Positions 51,970 to 59,453 of a stretch of DNA of 64,000 bases are shown here, piece after piece. The stretch's first letter is position 1. The number at the start of each line of letters is the position of its first letter. The stretch is taken from positions 434,001 to 498,000 of the forward strand of contig NZ_NMVJ01000006.1 of the NCBI RefSeq assembly GCF_002250565.1, read 5' to 3'. Source of the stretch: Parenemella sanctibonifatiensis. Lineage in GTDB: Bacteria; Actinomycetota; Actinomycetes; Propionibacteriales; Propionibacteriaceae. The notes below the pieces were generated by a model. The model had not been told where the DNA came from, did no database searches, and worked only from the letters and a program-made list of their open reading frames with translations. Made by a program: the position numbers and the translations under genes.

Positions 51970-52863
51970 ATGACCATCGAGCAAGCCCGTCAGCAGTGGC
52001 GCGACGCGCTGGGCATCATCGCCGACCCCGACGCCAGCTGGAGCTGGTCCCGGACCGGCGATGACCGAGCCACCCTCACGATCAACTCGTGGGGGCTGGA
52101 GTCGGTGTGTGAGTGGCGTGCCCCGGCCGGTCCGGCGCGAGGCCGCATCGTCATCCCGTTCTACGCCGTCGCCTCGGTCTACGGCGACCCGTCGCCGCGC
52201 ACCACCCGCCTCGACGAGGTCGGTCGACAACGGCGCCAGTGGGGCACCCACCTGACCGAACGCGGTTTCGAGGTGCTGGTGGTGCCGTGGTGGGCCTGCA
52301 CCATTGCCACTGCGCAGGGCCGCACCGGCGGTCTGTCCGACCAGTACGGCGAGATCGCCACCGACTGGATCGGCACCGGCAACGGCACCGCCTTGGGCCG
52401 GGCGCTGGCGGATCTGGAGCTGGCCATGGACGCCTGCGGTGAACTGACAGAGCTCCCCACGGCAAGTTTCGGGCATTCCTTGGGCGGCAAGTTGTCGCTG
52501 TTCTGGGGTGCCCTCGATCCCCGCGTGGACGCGGTGGTCAGCCATGAGCCGGGCCTGGGTTTGGCCCACTCCAACTGGCGCGACCCCTGGTACGTCGGTG
52601 ACACCGAACTGCCCGCCGACCTGGATGCGCTGGCGGCCCTGGTGGCCCCCAGGCCACTGCTGGTCGTCGGCGGTGGCGACTCGGACGGCGTACAGAATGC
52701 CGCACTGGTCGACAGCACCGCCGAGTTGGGACGGACTCACACCGGGTCGGACTGGCTGCCTGGCCACCTGATCCACAACAACGGCCACACCCCGCATGAG
52801 CCCGCTCTGGCGGCGATGTACCAGTGGCTGACCGACACTCTCACCGTCAGGAGCACGTCATGA
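51970..52863 (+). CDS. alpha/beta hydrolase (esterase-like)
   Basis: A 297-residue hydrolase with the nucleophile elbow FGHSLGGK near residue 165, an acid in VVGGGDSDG and a late histidine in LPGHLIHNNGH. The N-terminal half has a beta-rich lid (WGLESVCEWRAPAGPARGRIVIPFY). It might deacylate or de-esterify a sugar substrate for the neighbouring oxidoreductases. It starts two bases after the previous stop and overlaps the next gene by four bases. Confidence 0.82.
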   Translation: MTIEQARQQWRDALGIIADPDASWSWSRTGDDRATLTINSWGLESVCEWRAPAGPARGRIVIPFYAVASVYGDPSPRTTRLDEVGRQRRQWGTHLTERGFEVLVVPWWACTIATAQGRTGGLSDQYGEIATDWIGTGNGTALGRALADLELAMDACGELTELPTASFGHSLGGKLSLFWGALDPRVDAVVSHEPGLGLAHSNWRDPWYVGDTELPADLDALAALVAPRPLLVVGGGDSDGVQNAALVDSTAELGRTHTGSDWLPGHLIHNNGHTPHEPALAAMYQWLTDTLTVRSTS

Positions 52864-53852
52864 CGAGCGTTCTCGTCGCCATCCCCGATGCCACCCTCGA
52901 GGTGCTGCTGACCCCGCAAGCGCGGCAGCGTCTCGAAGCCGCCACCGAGGTCTGGTACGCCGGCCCCGGGCCGATCCGCGAACTTCCCGAGGGGACCGCG
53001 GACCGGTTCGACGTCGCGATCACCGGCTGGGGTACGCCCGCCAACCAGGACCTGATCGGCTCCAAGTTGCGGCTGCTGGTCCACACGGCCGGGTCCTTTC
53101 GCACCATCATTCCGGCCGAGGTGCTGACCAGCGGCGTACGCCTGAGCCAAGCCGGCAGTGACCCGATGGCCAAGGCGGTCGCCGAGGTGGCGCTGTCCCT
53201 GGAGTTGATGCTGTTGCGTCACCTGCACTCCTATGACCGGCAGATGCAGACCAGCCGCGACTACAAGGCCTCACGTACGCCCGAGTACGGCGACGACATC
53301 GCCACGGTCCGTCACGGCCTGGTGGGGCTGTCGCGGGTCGGGGTCTGGCACGCAAAGATGCTGCACGGTCTGGGTGCCGAGCAGATCGTCGCCTACGACC
53401 CCTACTGGGAGGCCGACCAGGCAGCCGAACTCGGCGTACGCCTGGTGGGTTTCGATGAGCTGTTCGCCAACAGCGACGTGGTCGCGATCCACGCCCCGGT
53501 CACCGATGACACCCGCGGCATGGTCGGCGCCCGCCAGTTCGCGGCGCTGCCCGATCGCGGCATCGTTGTCAACACCGCCCGGGCGGCGGTCATCGACAAC
53601 GAGGCGCTGGAAGCGGAGTTGGTGTCAGGTCGGCTCCGCGCCGGGCTGGACGTGTTCGCGGAGGAGCCGCTGCCGTCGTCCTCGAAGCTCTACGGGCTGC
53701 CGAACGTCATCCTCACGCCGCACATCGCGGGCGCCACCCGCCAGGCCCGGTTTGCCCAGGGGGAAGCGATGGTCGACGAGGTGCTGCGGTGGGCCGCCGG
53801 CGAACCGCTGCAGTTCGAGGTGGATCCCGAGGCGTACGCCCGGCTCTCCTGA
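52860..53852 (+). CDS. D-isomer 2-hydroxyacid dehydrogenase
   Basis: A 330-residue NAD-dependent dehydrogenase. The catalytic Arg-Glu-His triad is visible in VNTARAAVID, LDVFAEEPLP and LTPHIAGAT. The nucleotide loop reads VGLSRVGVWHAKML, so the middle glycine of GxGxxG is serine; the same variant occurs in a known actinobacterial subgroup. Last gene of the 49908 operon, convergent with the AGE-family gene 20 bases away. It may reduce or oxidise a sugar acid made by the upstream enzymes. Confidence 0.87.
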   Translation: MTSVLVAIPDATLEVLLTPQARQRLEAATEVWYAGPGPIRELPEGTADRFDVAITGWGTPANQDLIGSKLRLLVHTAGSFRTIIPAEVLTSGVRLSQAGSDPMAKAVAEVALSLELMLLRHLHSYDRQMQTSRDYKASRTPEYGDDIATVRHGLVGLSRVGVWHAKMLHGLGAEQIVAYDPYWEADQAAELGVRLVGFDELFANSDVVAIHAPVTDDTRGMVGARQFAALPDRGIVVNTARAAVIDNEALEAELVSGRLRAGLDVFAEEPLPSSSKLYGLPNVILTPHIAGATRQARFAQGEAMVDEVLRWAAGEPLQFEVDPEAYARLS

Positions 53853-53872
53853 GTCCTCCGGATCAGGTCTGA

Positions 53873-55147
53873 TCAGCTGGCCGAGCCGCGCAGTTCGGCC
53901 AGCTGCATCAGGTTGCGGCTGATGTGGAAGGGGTCCTTGACTGGCAGGGCGACCACGGTGTCCAACGGTTCGCCGTCGCGTTCGCGGATCTGGATCCACT
54001 CCGCGCCTTGGTCGCGACCGGGGAAGGTCTCCATCGTGTAGTCCCAGATGCGCTGGTGCCAGCGCGCCGACAGTTCGTGGCCGTGCCGCTGCGCCGCGAG
54101 GGCGGTGACATAGCTGGCCTCGGTGTGAATCCACCACAGCTTGGTGTCCCAGGTCCGCTGCACCAGCGACTCGTACTCGGTGCCGACGGTCGTTCCCTGC
54201 GGCTCGCCGCCGTCGCGGTCGACGTAGTGGAGCAGGCCGCCGACCTCGTGGTCCCAGCCCTGCTCGCACAGCACCCCGATGGAGTCCAGGATCTCCTCGG
54301 TGCTGGGGCCGCTGCTGCGTTCGGCCCCGTGGCTGGCCAGCAGCTCATCGGACAGCAGCGCCACCCACAACCCTTCCAGCGCGTGCCCGGGCACCCGATG
54401 CCGCGCCACCAAGCTTTCCAGCGGATCGGCCGGATCGGTGGGCATCAGTTCGGCGAAGTCACCGCTGGGCTGGCGGTGGGCGAGCATGGTGGTCACGCAG
54501 CGCCGCAGCCCCTGCAACACGTCGCCCTGCTGCCGGCCCTGGCGTTCCAGGCTGGAGGCGATCTCCCAGACCGTGTTGGCCAGGATCATCTGCGGGCCGA
54601 AGGCGCGATGACCGGCGGGCACGGCGTACGGGGGAGTCGGCGCCGTGCCCTCGGAGATCTCCTGGGAGGCACGTCGCGCCAACCCGACGATGCTGCGGGT
54701 CCAATGATCGTCATGGGTGGCGGCGCCGAGTTCAGCCATGCCCATCACCACAAAGAGGTCGGCATACACACTGCGCGGCTGATCCAGCGGCGTACCGTCG
54801 CCGGCGACGGCGAAGTGGCAGGTGTCGTCGTCGAGGAGTGCATGCTTGAGGACGAATTCAGCACCGCGCTGGGCGGCCTCGATGAGGTCGTCGGCAGGCA
54901 CGTCGAGGTCAAGGACGCCCTCGCGAGCCAGGTTGGCGGCCCGGGACAGCAGCCACACGAAGCGGCCCTGCGACCAGGTGTACTTGTCCTCGCTGGCCAG
55001 GCGCTGGCCGCGGTTGTCCCAACAGGTGAAGAAGCCGCCACGTTCCCGGTCAATGCCGTTCTCCCACCACCACGGCAGGATCACGGTGCTGAACTCGTTC
55101 GCGGCCTGCTGGAGGCTCTGGTCCGACAGTGGACTGGGGTGAGTCAT
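53873..55147 (-). CDS. AGE-family epimerase/isomerase
   Basis: A 424-residue (alpha/alpha)6-barrel protein of the N-acylglucosamine 2-epimerase superfamily. Motifs include WGQGRFVWLLSRAAN-like SQGRFVWLLSR, a YADLFVVMGMAEL segment, and RHRVPGHALEG and LWWIHTEASYV, which hold the catalytic histidines. Members interconvert mannose, glucose, GlcNAc or cellobiose; the exact sugar is unclear. The ATG at 55147 has TACGGT seven bases upstream. Its position next to the oxidoreductase operon suggests it acts in the same pathway. Confidence 0.85.
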   Translation of the reverse strand: MTHPSPLSDQSLQQAANEFSTVILPWWWENGIDRERGGFFTCWDNRGQRLASEDKYTWSQGRFVWLLSRAANLAREGVLDLDVPADDLIEAAQRGAEFVLKHALLDDDTCHFAVAGDGTPLDQPRSVYADLFVVMGMAELGAATHDDHWTRSIVGLARRASQEISEGTAPTPPYAVPAGHRAFGPQMILANTVWEIASSLERQGRQQGDVLQGLRRCVTTMLAHRQPSGDFAELMPTDPADPLESLVARHRVPGHALEGLWVALLSDELLASHGAERSSGPSTEEILDSIGVLCEQGWDHEVGGLLHYVDRDGGEPQGTTVGTEYESLVQRTWDTKLWWIHTEASYVTALAAQRHGHELSARWHQRIWDYTMETFPGRDQGAEWIQIRERDGEPLDTVVALPVKDPFHISRNLMQLAELRGSAS

Positions 55148-55160
55148 GAGCGACACCGTA
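55148..55160 (-). promoter_or_regulatory. -10 element of AGE-family gene (leaderless)
   Basis: TACGGT read on the minus strand (55160-55155), seven bases before the ATG at 55147. Confidence 0.45.
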
Positions 55161-55173
55161 CCGCGTCGACATC

Positions 55174-56418
55174 TCAGGAGCTGCGACCCCGACGACTACG
55201 GACCACCTCCGGCAGCCCGGAGCGTTCCCCCGCCAGCACTGCGGAAGCCAGCAGCTCGGTGGTCAACTCGATCTGCCAAGGTCGGGCGTTGAGCTGAGCC
55301 AAACCAACTGCGAGATCCTCCGGCGGCTTCCACATCAACTGCCGCAACAGATCGGGGGCAAGGATGTTCTCCTGCGGCACCTCGATCTGCTCGGACAGCT
55401 CAGTCAAGGCTGCCTTGGCGACGTCGAGGCGATGCGCGGCTCGGGGTGCGCGCCGTTCCCAGTTGCGGTGGTGGGGCGGCCCCGGATTGGGGACGTGGAC
55501 AGGTGGCAGCTGGGAGGTGCCCAGGTCGCGCGCCTTCGCCAGGGCCGCCTCCCAGTTGGCCCGCCACCGCTTGGCGCCACGATTCTCGTACGCCGCGAGG
55601 CCGGTCAGGCTGAGGTGTTCGGCCGCCGCAGAGATCGCCCGATCGGGCAGGATCTTGCTGGGGGAGCGGTCCAGCTTTCGGGCGATCGCATCGCGGGCCA
55701 GCCACAACTCCCGGACCGCCGCCAGCTGACGGGGCTTGCGGAGTTGATGCATCCCCGAGGTGCGGCGCCAGTCATCAGGACCGGGCAACTGTCGAGGCGG
55801 GACGGCGACGTCGAGTTCGTACTGACATTCCTGGGCCCACCACTCAGCCTTGCCCGCACCGGTCAGTGCATCCGCTTCCTGCGCCAGGAAGGTGTGCAGC
55901 AGTTCGACGTCAAGGGCGGCGTACGCCAGCCAGCTGTCGGGCAGTGGCCGTCTGGACCAATCGGCCGCCGAGTGTTCCTTCTTCAGCCGTACGCCGCCGT
56001 ACACCTCCGCGAGCGACGCCATTCCGACTCGCGGCAGACCCAGGAGCCGGCCGCCCATTTCGGTGTCCCACACCCGGGTCGGGCGCAGGTCCCGCTCCAG
56101 CAGGCAGGGCAGGTCCTGGGAGGCCGCGTGCAGAATCCATTCGCGTTGGTTGAGGACCTCGCGCAGCGGCTCCAGCTCGGTGTCGTTGAAGGCGATCGGA
56201 TCGACCAGCCGGGCCGGGCCGTTGGCGGTGCGCAGTTGGATCAGATAGGCACGGGAGAAGTAGCGATAGCCGTGGGCACGTTCGGTGTCGATCCCGATGG
56301 GCAGGGCAGCGTCAGCTCTGAGCAGCTCCGCGGTCTCGGCCAACTGTTCGGCGGTGGTGACGACCGGACCGACCGGCCGAGCAGGCTCGGTCAGCAGTGG
56401 CAGTTCGGGATCCGTCAC
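55174..56418 (-). CDS. ribonuclease D / HRDC domain 3'-5' exoribonuclease
   Basis: A 414-residue DEDD exonuclease. Exo I is GIDTERA, Exo II the aspartate in HAASQDLPCL, Exo III YAALDVELL (DEDDy type). An HRDC domain follows (ELWLARDAIARKLDRSPSKILPD). It probably trims the 3' ends of tRNA precursors or other RNAs. The GTG start at 56418 overlaps the DUF3000 stop by four bases. The pair is conserved in actinobacteria, where it lies in the dxs neighbourhood. Confidence 0.9.
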   Translation of the reverse strand: MTDPELPLLTEPARPVGPVVTTAEQLAETAELLRADAALPIGIDTERAHGYRYFSRAYLIQLRTANGPARLVDPIAFNDTELEPLREVLNQREWILHAASQDLPCLLERDLRPTRVWDTEMGGRLLGLPRVGMASLAEVYGGVRLKKEHSAADWSRRPLPDSWLAYAALDVELLHTFLAQEADALTGAGKAEWWAQECQYELDVAVPPRQLPGPDDWRRTSGMHQLRKPRQLAAVRELWLARDAIARKLDRSPSKILPDRAISAAAEHLSLTGLAAYENRGAKRWRANWEAALAKARDLGTSQLPPVHVPNPGPPHHRNWERRAPRAAHRLDVAKAALTELSEQIEVPQENILAPDLLRQLMWKPPEDLAVGLAQLNARPWQIELTTELLASAVLAGERSGLPEVVRSRRGRSS

Positions 56419-57002
56419 CGTCGCGCTCGACGTGCCTGAAGCGGCACGACTCCGGACGGCAGCGGCGGCAGGCCGGCGACGTGGCAGGCCAGGTCACCCC
56501 AGGCCTGCAGATGGTTGTCCAGCCCTTCTCCGTCGACCAGCAGCGGGGTCCAGGAGGCCCGGATCTCGACCTCGGCGGTGGGCGGTTCCTCCGCCAGCCC
56601 CCCGAAGGATTCGCTGGCGACCGAGGTGACGGTCCCGCTGGGGGCTTCGTACTCAGCGCCGTGGGAGGCCAACGCGTCCTCGAACCAAGACCAGCCGACC
56701 TGGGTCAGCAGTGGGTCGGCGGCGAGTTCGGATTCGATGTCGGCGCGGACGTAGGTGACGCACCGAAAGGTGCCGCCCCAAGCAGGGTTGCCCTGCGGGT
56801 CGTGGAGCAGCACGAACCGGCCTGATCCGAGTTCCTCGTCGGCGACCACGATGTCGCAGCTGATCGCCGAGGCATAGGGTGCAATCCGTTGCGGTGGCGG
56901 GGTCGCGTCGACCTCGAGTTCAGGTCGCCAAGTGGCGTACCGCATCGCATCGAGGGCACGATCGAACTCTCGAGGCAGGGCGCCAGTAGGCTTCGCGGTC
57001 AC
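56415..57002 (-). CDS. DUF3000 family protein
   Basis: A 195-residue actinobacterial protein of unknown function. Conserved parts are FDRALDAMRYATWRPEL, SGRFVLLHDPQGNPAWGGTFR and QVGWSWFEDALASHGAEY, with a C-terminal WGDLACHVAGLPPLP. Its gene is coupled to the RNase D gene by a GTGA overlap. The GTG at 57002 has TACGAT six bases upstream on the minus strand. Confidence 0.88.
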   Translation of the reverse strand: MTAKPTGALPREFDRALDAMRYATWRPELEVDATPPPQRIAPYASAISCDIVVADEELGSGRFVLLHDPQGNPAWGGTFRCVTYVRADIESELAADPLLTQVGWSWFEDALASHGAEYEAPSGTVTSVASESFGGLAEEPPTAEVEIRASWTPLLVDGEGLDNHLQAWGDLACHVAGLPPLPSGVVPLQARRARR

Positions 57003-57014
57003 CCGAAGATCGTA
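57003..57014 (-). promoter_or_regulatory. -10 element of DUF3000-RNase D operon (leaderless)
   Basis: TACGAT read on the minus strand (57014-57009), six bases before the GTG. Confidence 0.5.
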
Positions 57015-57065
57015 AGCAACCAGCCACCGAAAAACCGGCAGCGACTCACCCGAGCGGCCGGGCCG

Positions 57066-57506
57066 TCACTTCTGGTGGAGGTCCAAGCTCACCGAGTTGA
57101 TGCAATAGCGCAGGTCAGTCGGCGTGGGGTAGCCCTCACCCTCGAAGACATGTCCGAGATGGGAGTCGCAGTTGCTGCAGCGGACCTCGATGCGGGGCCG
57201 ACCCGGCAGCGAATTGTCCTCCACGTAACGGATCTTGTCCTCGGCTGCGGGGGAGTGGAAGCTCGGCCAGCCGCAGTGGGAGGCGAACTTCTCCTCACTG
57301 GTGAACAGCACCTCGCCACAGCCGCGGCACTTGTAGTCGCCGGCAGTGGTGGTGTCGTTGTACTCCCCGGTGAAGGGCCGTTCGGTCGCGCCGTGGCGCA
57401 GCACCTGATACGACAGGTCGTCGCCGAGCATGGCGCGCCACTGCTCGTCGGTACGGACCACCTTCGGTGCCGCAGGCGTCGGATTCATGCTGGGACGAGT
57501 TTGCAT
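57066..57506 (-). CDS. msrB: peptide-methionine (R)-S-oxide reductase
   Basis: A 146-residue MsrB that repairs methionine-R-sulfoxide. Zinc cysteines are in YKCRGCGEVLF and VRCSNCDSHLGHVF; the catalytic cysteine is in DLRYCINSVSL. GWPSFHSP is also typical. ATG 57506 has TAGGGT six bases upstream on the minus strand, though ATG 57488 would give a more usual N-terminus (MNPTPAAPKVV). It is divergent from the LigD-type polymerase gene, with 47 bases carrying two oppositely directed -10 hexamers. Confidence 0.93.
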   Translation of the reverse strand: MQTRPSMNPTPAAPKVVRTDEQWRAMLGDDLSYQVLRHGATERPFTGEYNDTTTAGDYKCRGCGEVLFTSEEKFASHCGWPSFHSPAAEDKIRYVEDNSLPGRPRIEVRCSNCDSHLGHVFEGEGYPTPTDLRYCINSVSLDLHQK

Positions 57507-57553
57507 GCCCCAACCCTAGTCCGACCCCCAAGCTGGCGGGTAGGTTGAACCGC
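57507..57553. promoter_or_regulatory. divergent -10 elements, msrB and LigD-type polymerase gene
   Basis: TAGGGT on the minus strand (57518-57513, six bases before the msrB ATG) and TAGGTT on the plus strand (57541-57546, seven bases before the ATG at 57554). Both genes appear leaderless. Confidence 0.5.
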
Positions 57554-58642
57554 ATGGCGAAGACCCCAGCGGCGATGGTCGAGGTCGGCGAGCGGGAGGT
57601 TCGCGTCTCCAGTCCGGATCGGGTCGTCTACGAGGCCACCGGGCGTACGCCCGAGGTCACCAAACTTGAGGTGTGTCAGTTCTTCGCGGACGTCGGCGAG
57701 GCCTTCATGAAGGCCAACGGGAATCGACCAGTCGCTCTGGAGCGATGGCCGGGCGGCTGGCGGGAGGGCATGAAGCTCACCGTCGGTCCCGGCGGCCAGC
57801 AGCAGGGCGACGGGTTCTATTCCAAGCGCCTGCCCAAGGGAGCGCCGGACTGGGTGGAGACGACCCGGGTCACCACGCCGAACGGGCGACCGATTGACGA
57901 GTTGCTCATCACCGAACCGGCCGCGGCAGTCTGGGCGGCCCACATGGGGACGCTGACCTTCCACCCGTGGGCGGTCAGGTCGGGGGACGTCGAGCACCCA
58001 GATGAGTTGCGCATCGATCTGGACCCACAGCCCCAGGCCAGTTTCACCGATGTACGCCGGGTGGCGCTGCTGACCCGGGACCTGCTCGCCGAGCTCGGGC
58101 TGAAAGCCTTCGCCAAGACCTCGGGCAACCGCGGCATCCACGTCTATCTACGACTGGCGCCCAAGTGGAGTTTCGAGGAGGTTCGCCACGCCGCGATCGG
58201 GCTGGGCCGAGCACTGGAGCAGCGCGACGATGCGGTCACCACGAACTGGTGGAAGGAGGAACGCCCCGACACCGCCGTCTTCGTGGACTTCAACCAGAAC
58301 CTCCGGGACCGGACCGTTGCCGGCGCCTGGAGTCTGCGACCCCGGCCCGGCGCCCCGGTCAGTACGCCGTTGCGGTGGGAGCAGCTCGGCGAGCTCACCG
58401 ACCCGCGCGAGTTCCACCTGCGTACGGTGCCAGATTTTCTCACCGACGGTGACCCGTGGGCCGACATCGATGATCAGCAACATTCCTTGGAGGCGCTACT
58501 GAAGCTGTGGCAGGAACTGCCTGGCGGCGAGTTGAACTTCCCGCCCGACCATCCCAAGATGCCCGGCGAACCGCCCCGGGTGCAGCCCAGCAAGAAGGTC
58601 GCCGGGCACTGGGACGAGGACGGCAACCGGGCCGAGAGCTGA
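57554..58642 (+). CDS. LigD-type DNA polymerase/primase (stand-alone PolDom)
   Basis: A 362-residue archaeo-eukaryotic-primase-type polymerase domain as found in bacterial NHEJ ligase LigD. Metal-binding acids are in LRIDLDPQPQASF, and SGNRGIHVYLRL holds the catalytic histidine region; VFVDFNQNLRDRTVAGAWSLRP is the third motif. It lacks nuclease and ligase domains, like mycobacterial PolD1/PolD2. An ATP-dependent DNA ligase gene lies 0.8 kb away on the other strand. No Ku gene is seen in the window. Confidence 0.88.
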   Translation: MAKTPAAMVEVGEREVRVSSPDRVVYEATGRTPEVTKLEVCQFFADVGEAFMKANGNRPVALERWPGGWREGMKLTVGPGGQQQGDGFYSKRLPKGAPDWVETTRVTTPNGRPIDELLITEPAAAVWAAHMGTLTFHPWAVRSGDVEHPDELRIDLDPQPQASFTDVRRVALLTRDLLAELGLKAFAKTSGNRGIHVYLRLAPKWSFEEVRHAAIGLGRALEQRDDAVTTNWWKEERPDTAVFVDFNQNLRDRTVAGAWSLRPRPGAPVSTPLRWEQLGELTDPREFHLRTVPDFLTDGDPWADIDDQQHSLEALLKLWQELPGGELNFPPDHPKMPGEPPRVQPSKKVAGHWDEDGNRAES

Positions 58643-58654
58643 CCCGGCCCCGCC

Positions 58655-59014
58655 TCAGGTGGCGTCCGGGTCCCCGGCCCCGGCTGGCTCGGGCTCGCTG
58701 TCGCCGACCAGTTTGAGGCCGACCACTGCGCCGATGATGCCGACCAGGAAGATCGCCTTGCCCCAGGTCAGCGACTCGGTTCCGGTGATCACGGCGTACG
58801 CCACCGTGAGCGCGGCGCCCGCGCCGGACCAGACGGCGTACGCGGTGCCAATCGGGATCGTTCTGGCGGCATGGGCCAGGCCCCACATGCTGCCAGCAAG
58901 GGCGACAAAGAAGACGATGCTGGGGACCAGTTCGGTGAATCCGTTCGACGCTCCCATGGCAGTGGCCCAGACCGCCTCGAGGACGGCGCTGGCCAGCAGA
59001 ATCACCCATGCCAT
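58655..59014 (-). CDS. SMR-family guanidinium exporter subunit (Gdx/SugE type, second)
   Basis: A 119-residue four-helix small multidrug resistance protein. The essential glutamate is in ASAVLEAVWATAMG near residue 13; IPIGTAYAVWSGAGAALT is the signature of the SugE/Gdx branch. A charged C-terminal tail (GDSEPEPAGAGDPDAT) is additional. The ATG is one base after the stop of the first SMR gene, so the two are translated from one message, probably forming a heteromeric pair under the guanidine-III riboswitch at 59348. Confidence 0.88.
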   Translation of the reverse strand: MAWVILLASAVLEAVWATAMGASNGFTELVPSIVFFVALAGSMWGLAHAARTIPIGTAYAVWSGAGAALTVAYAVITGTESLTWGKAIFLVGIIGAVVGLKLVGDSEPEPAGAGDPDAT

Positions 59015-59015
59015 C

Positions 59016-59330
59016 TCAGCTCACCACCTTGAGACCGCCCACGGAACCGATCAGCAGCACCAGCAAGCCGATGCGGATCAGGGTGGGGCGTTCCTGCTTG
59101 GTCACGAAGGCCCACAGCACGGTGAGGCTCGCGCCGATGCCGACCCAGACGGCGTACGCGGTACCGGTCGGGATGGTCTGCATCGCCCACGCCAAGCCGC
59201 CCATGCTGATGATCTGGGCGACGGCAAAAAGGACGCTGGGACGCCATTTGGTGAAGCCGTGGGAGGCGCCCAGCGCCGCTGCCCACACCGCCTCGAATGC
59301 TCCGGAAACGACGAGAATGACCCAGTCCAT
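59016..59330 (-). CDS. SMR-family guanidinium exporter subunit (Gdx/SugE type, first)
   Basis: A 104-residue four-helix transporter very close to E. coli SugE/Gdx: glutamate in SGAFEAVWAAALG, then HGFTKWRPSVLF, and MQTIPTGTAYAVWVGIGA. Gdx proteins export guanidinium in exchange for protons. The ATG at 59330 has AGGAG eleven bases upstream, just after a guanidine-III aptamer. First gene of a two-gene operon. Confidence 0.92.
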   Translation of the reverse strand: MDWVILVVSGAFEAVWAAALGASHGFTKWRPSVLFAVAQIISMGGLAWAMQTIPTGTAYAVWVGIGASLTVLWAFVTKQERPTLIRIGLLVLLIGSVGGLKVVS

Positions 59331-59347
59331 GCGACAACAACTCCTGC

Positions 59348-59389
59348 GAGTCAGTCTTGTCGCGTTGCGGGTACTGCTCCCTCGTCCGC
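59348..59389 (-). promoter_or_regulatory. guanidine-III (ykkC-III) riboswitch aptamer
   Basis: Read on the minus strand, the leader contains the three invariant blocks of the guanidine-III class in order: GGACGAGG (59387-59380), GTACCCG (59374-59368) and GACAAGAC (59361-59354). GCGG (59389-59386) pairs with CCGC (59370-59367), and GAGCAGT pairs with ACTG-A-CTC, reproducing the pseudoknotted P1/P2 helices. The AGGAG of the first SMR gene (59345-59341) starts three bases after the last helix, so ligand binding can control access to it. The match to the known class is from memory of its consensus. Confidence 0.88.
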
Positions 59390-59453
59390 GGGCCGATCGG
59401 GCCCTGCAGGGAATTCTATCCGATCAGCCGGCGCGGGCCAGTTCACCTGTCAC

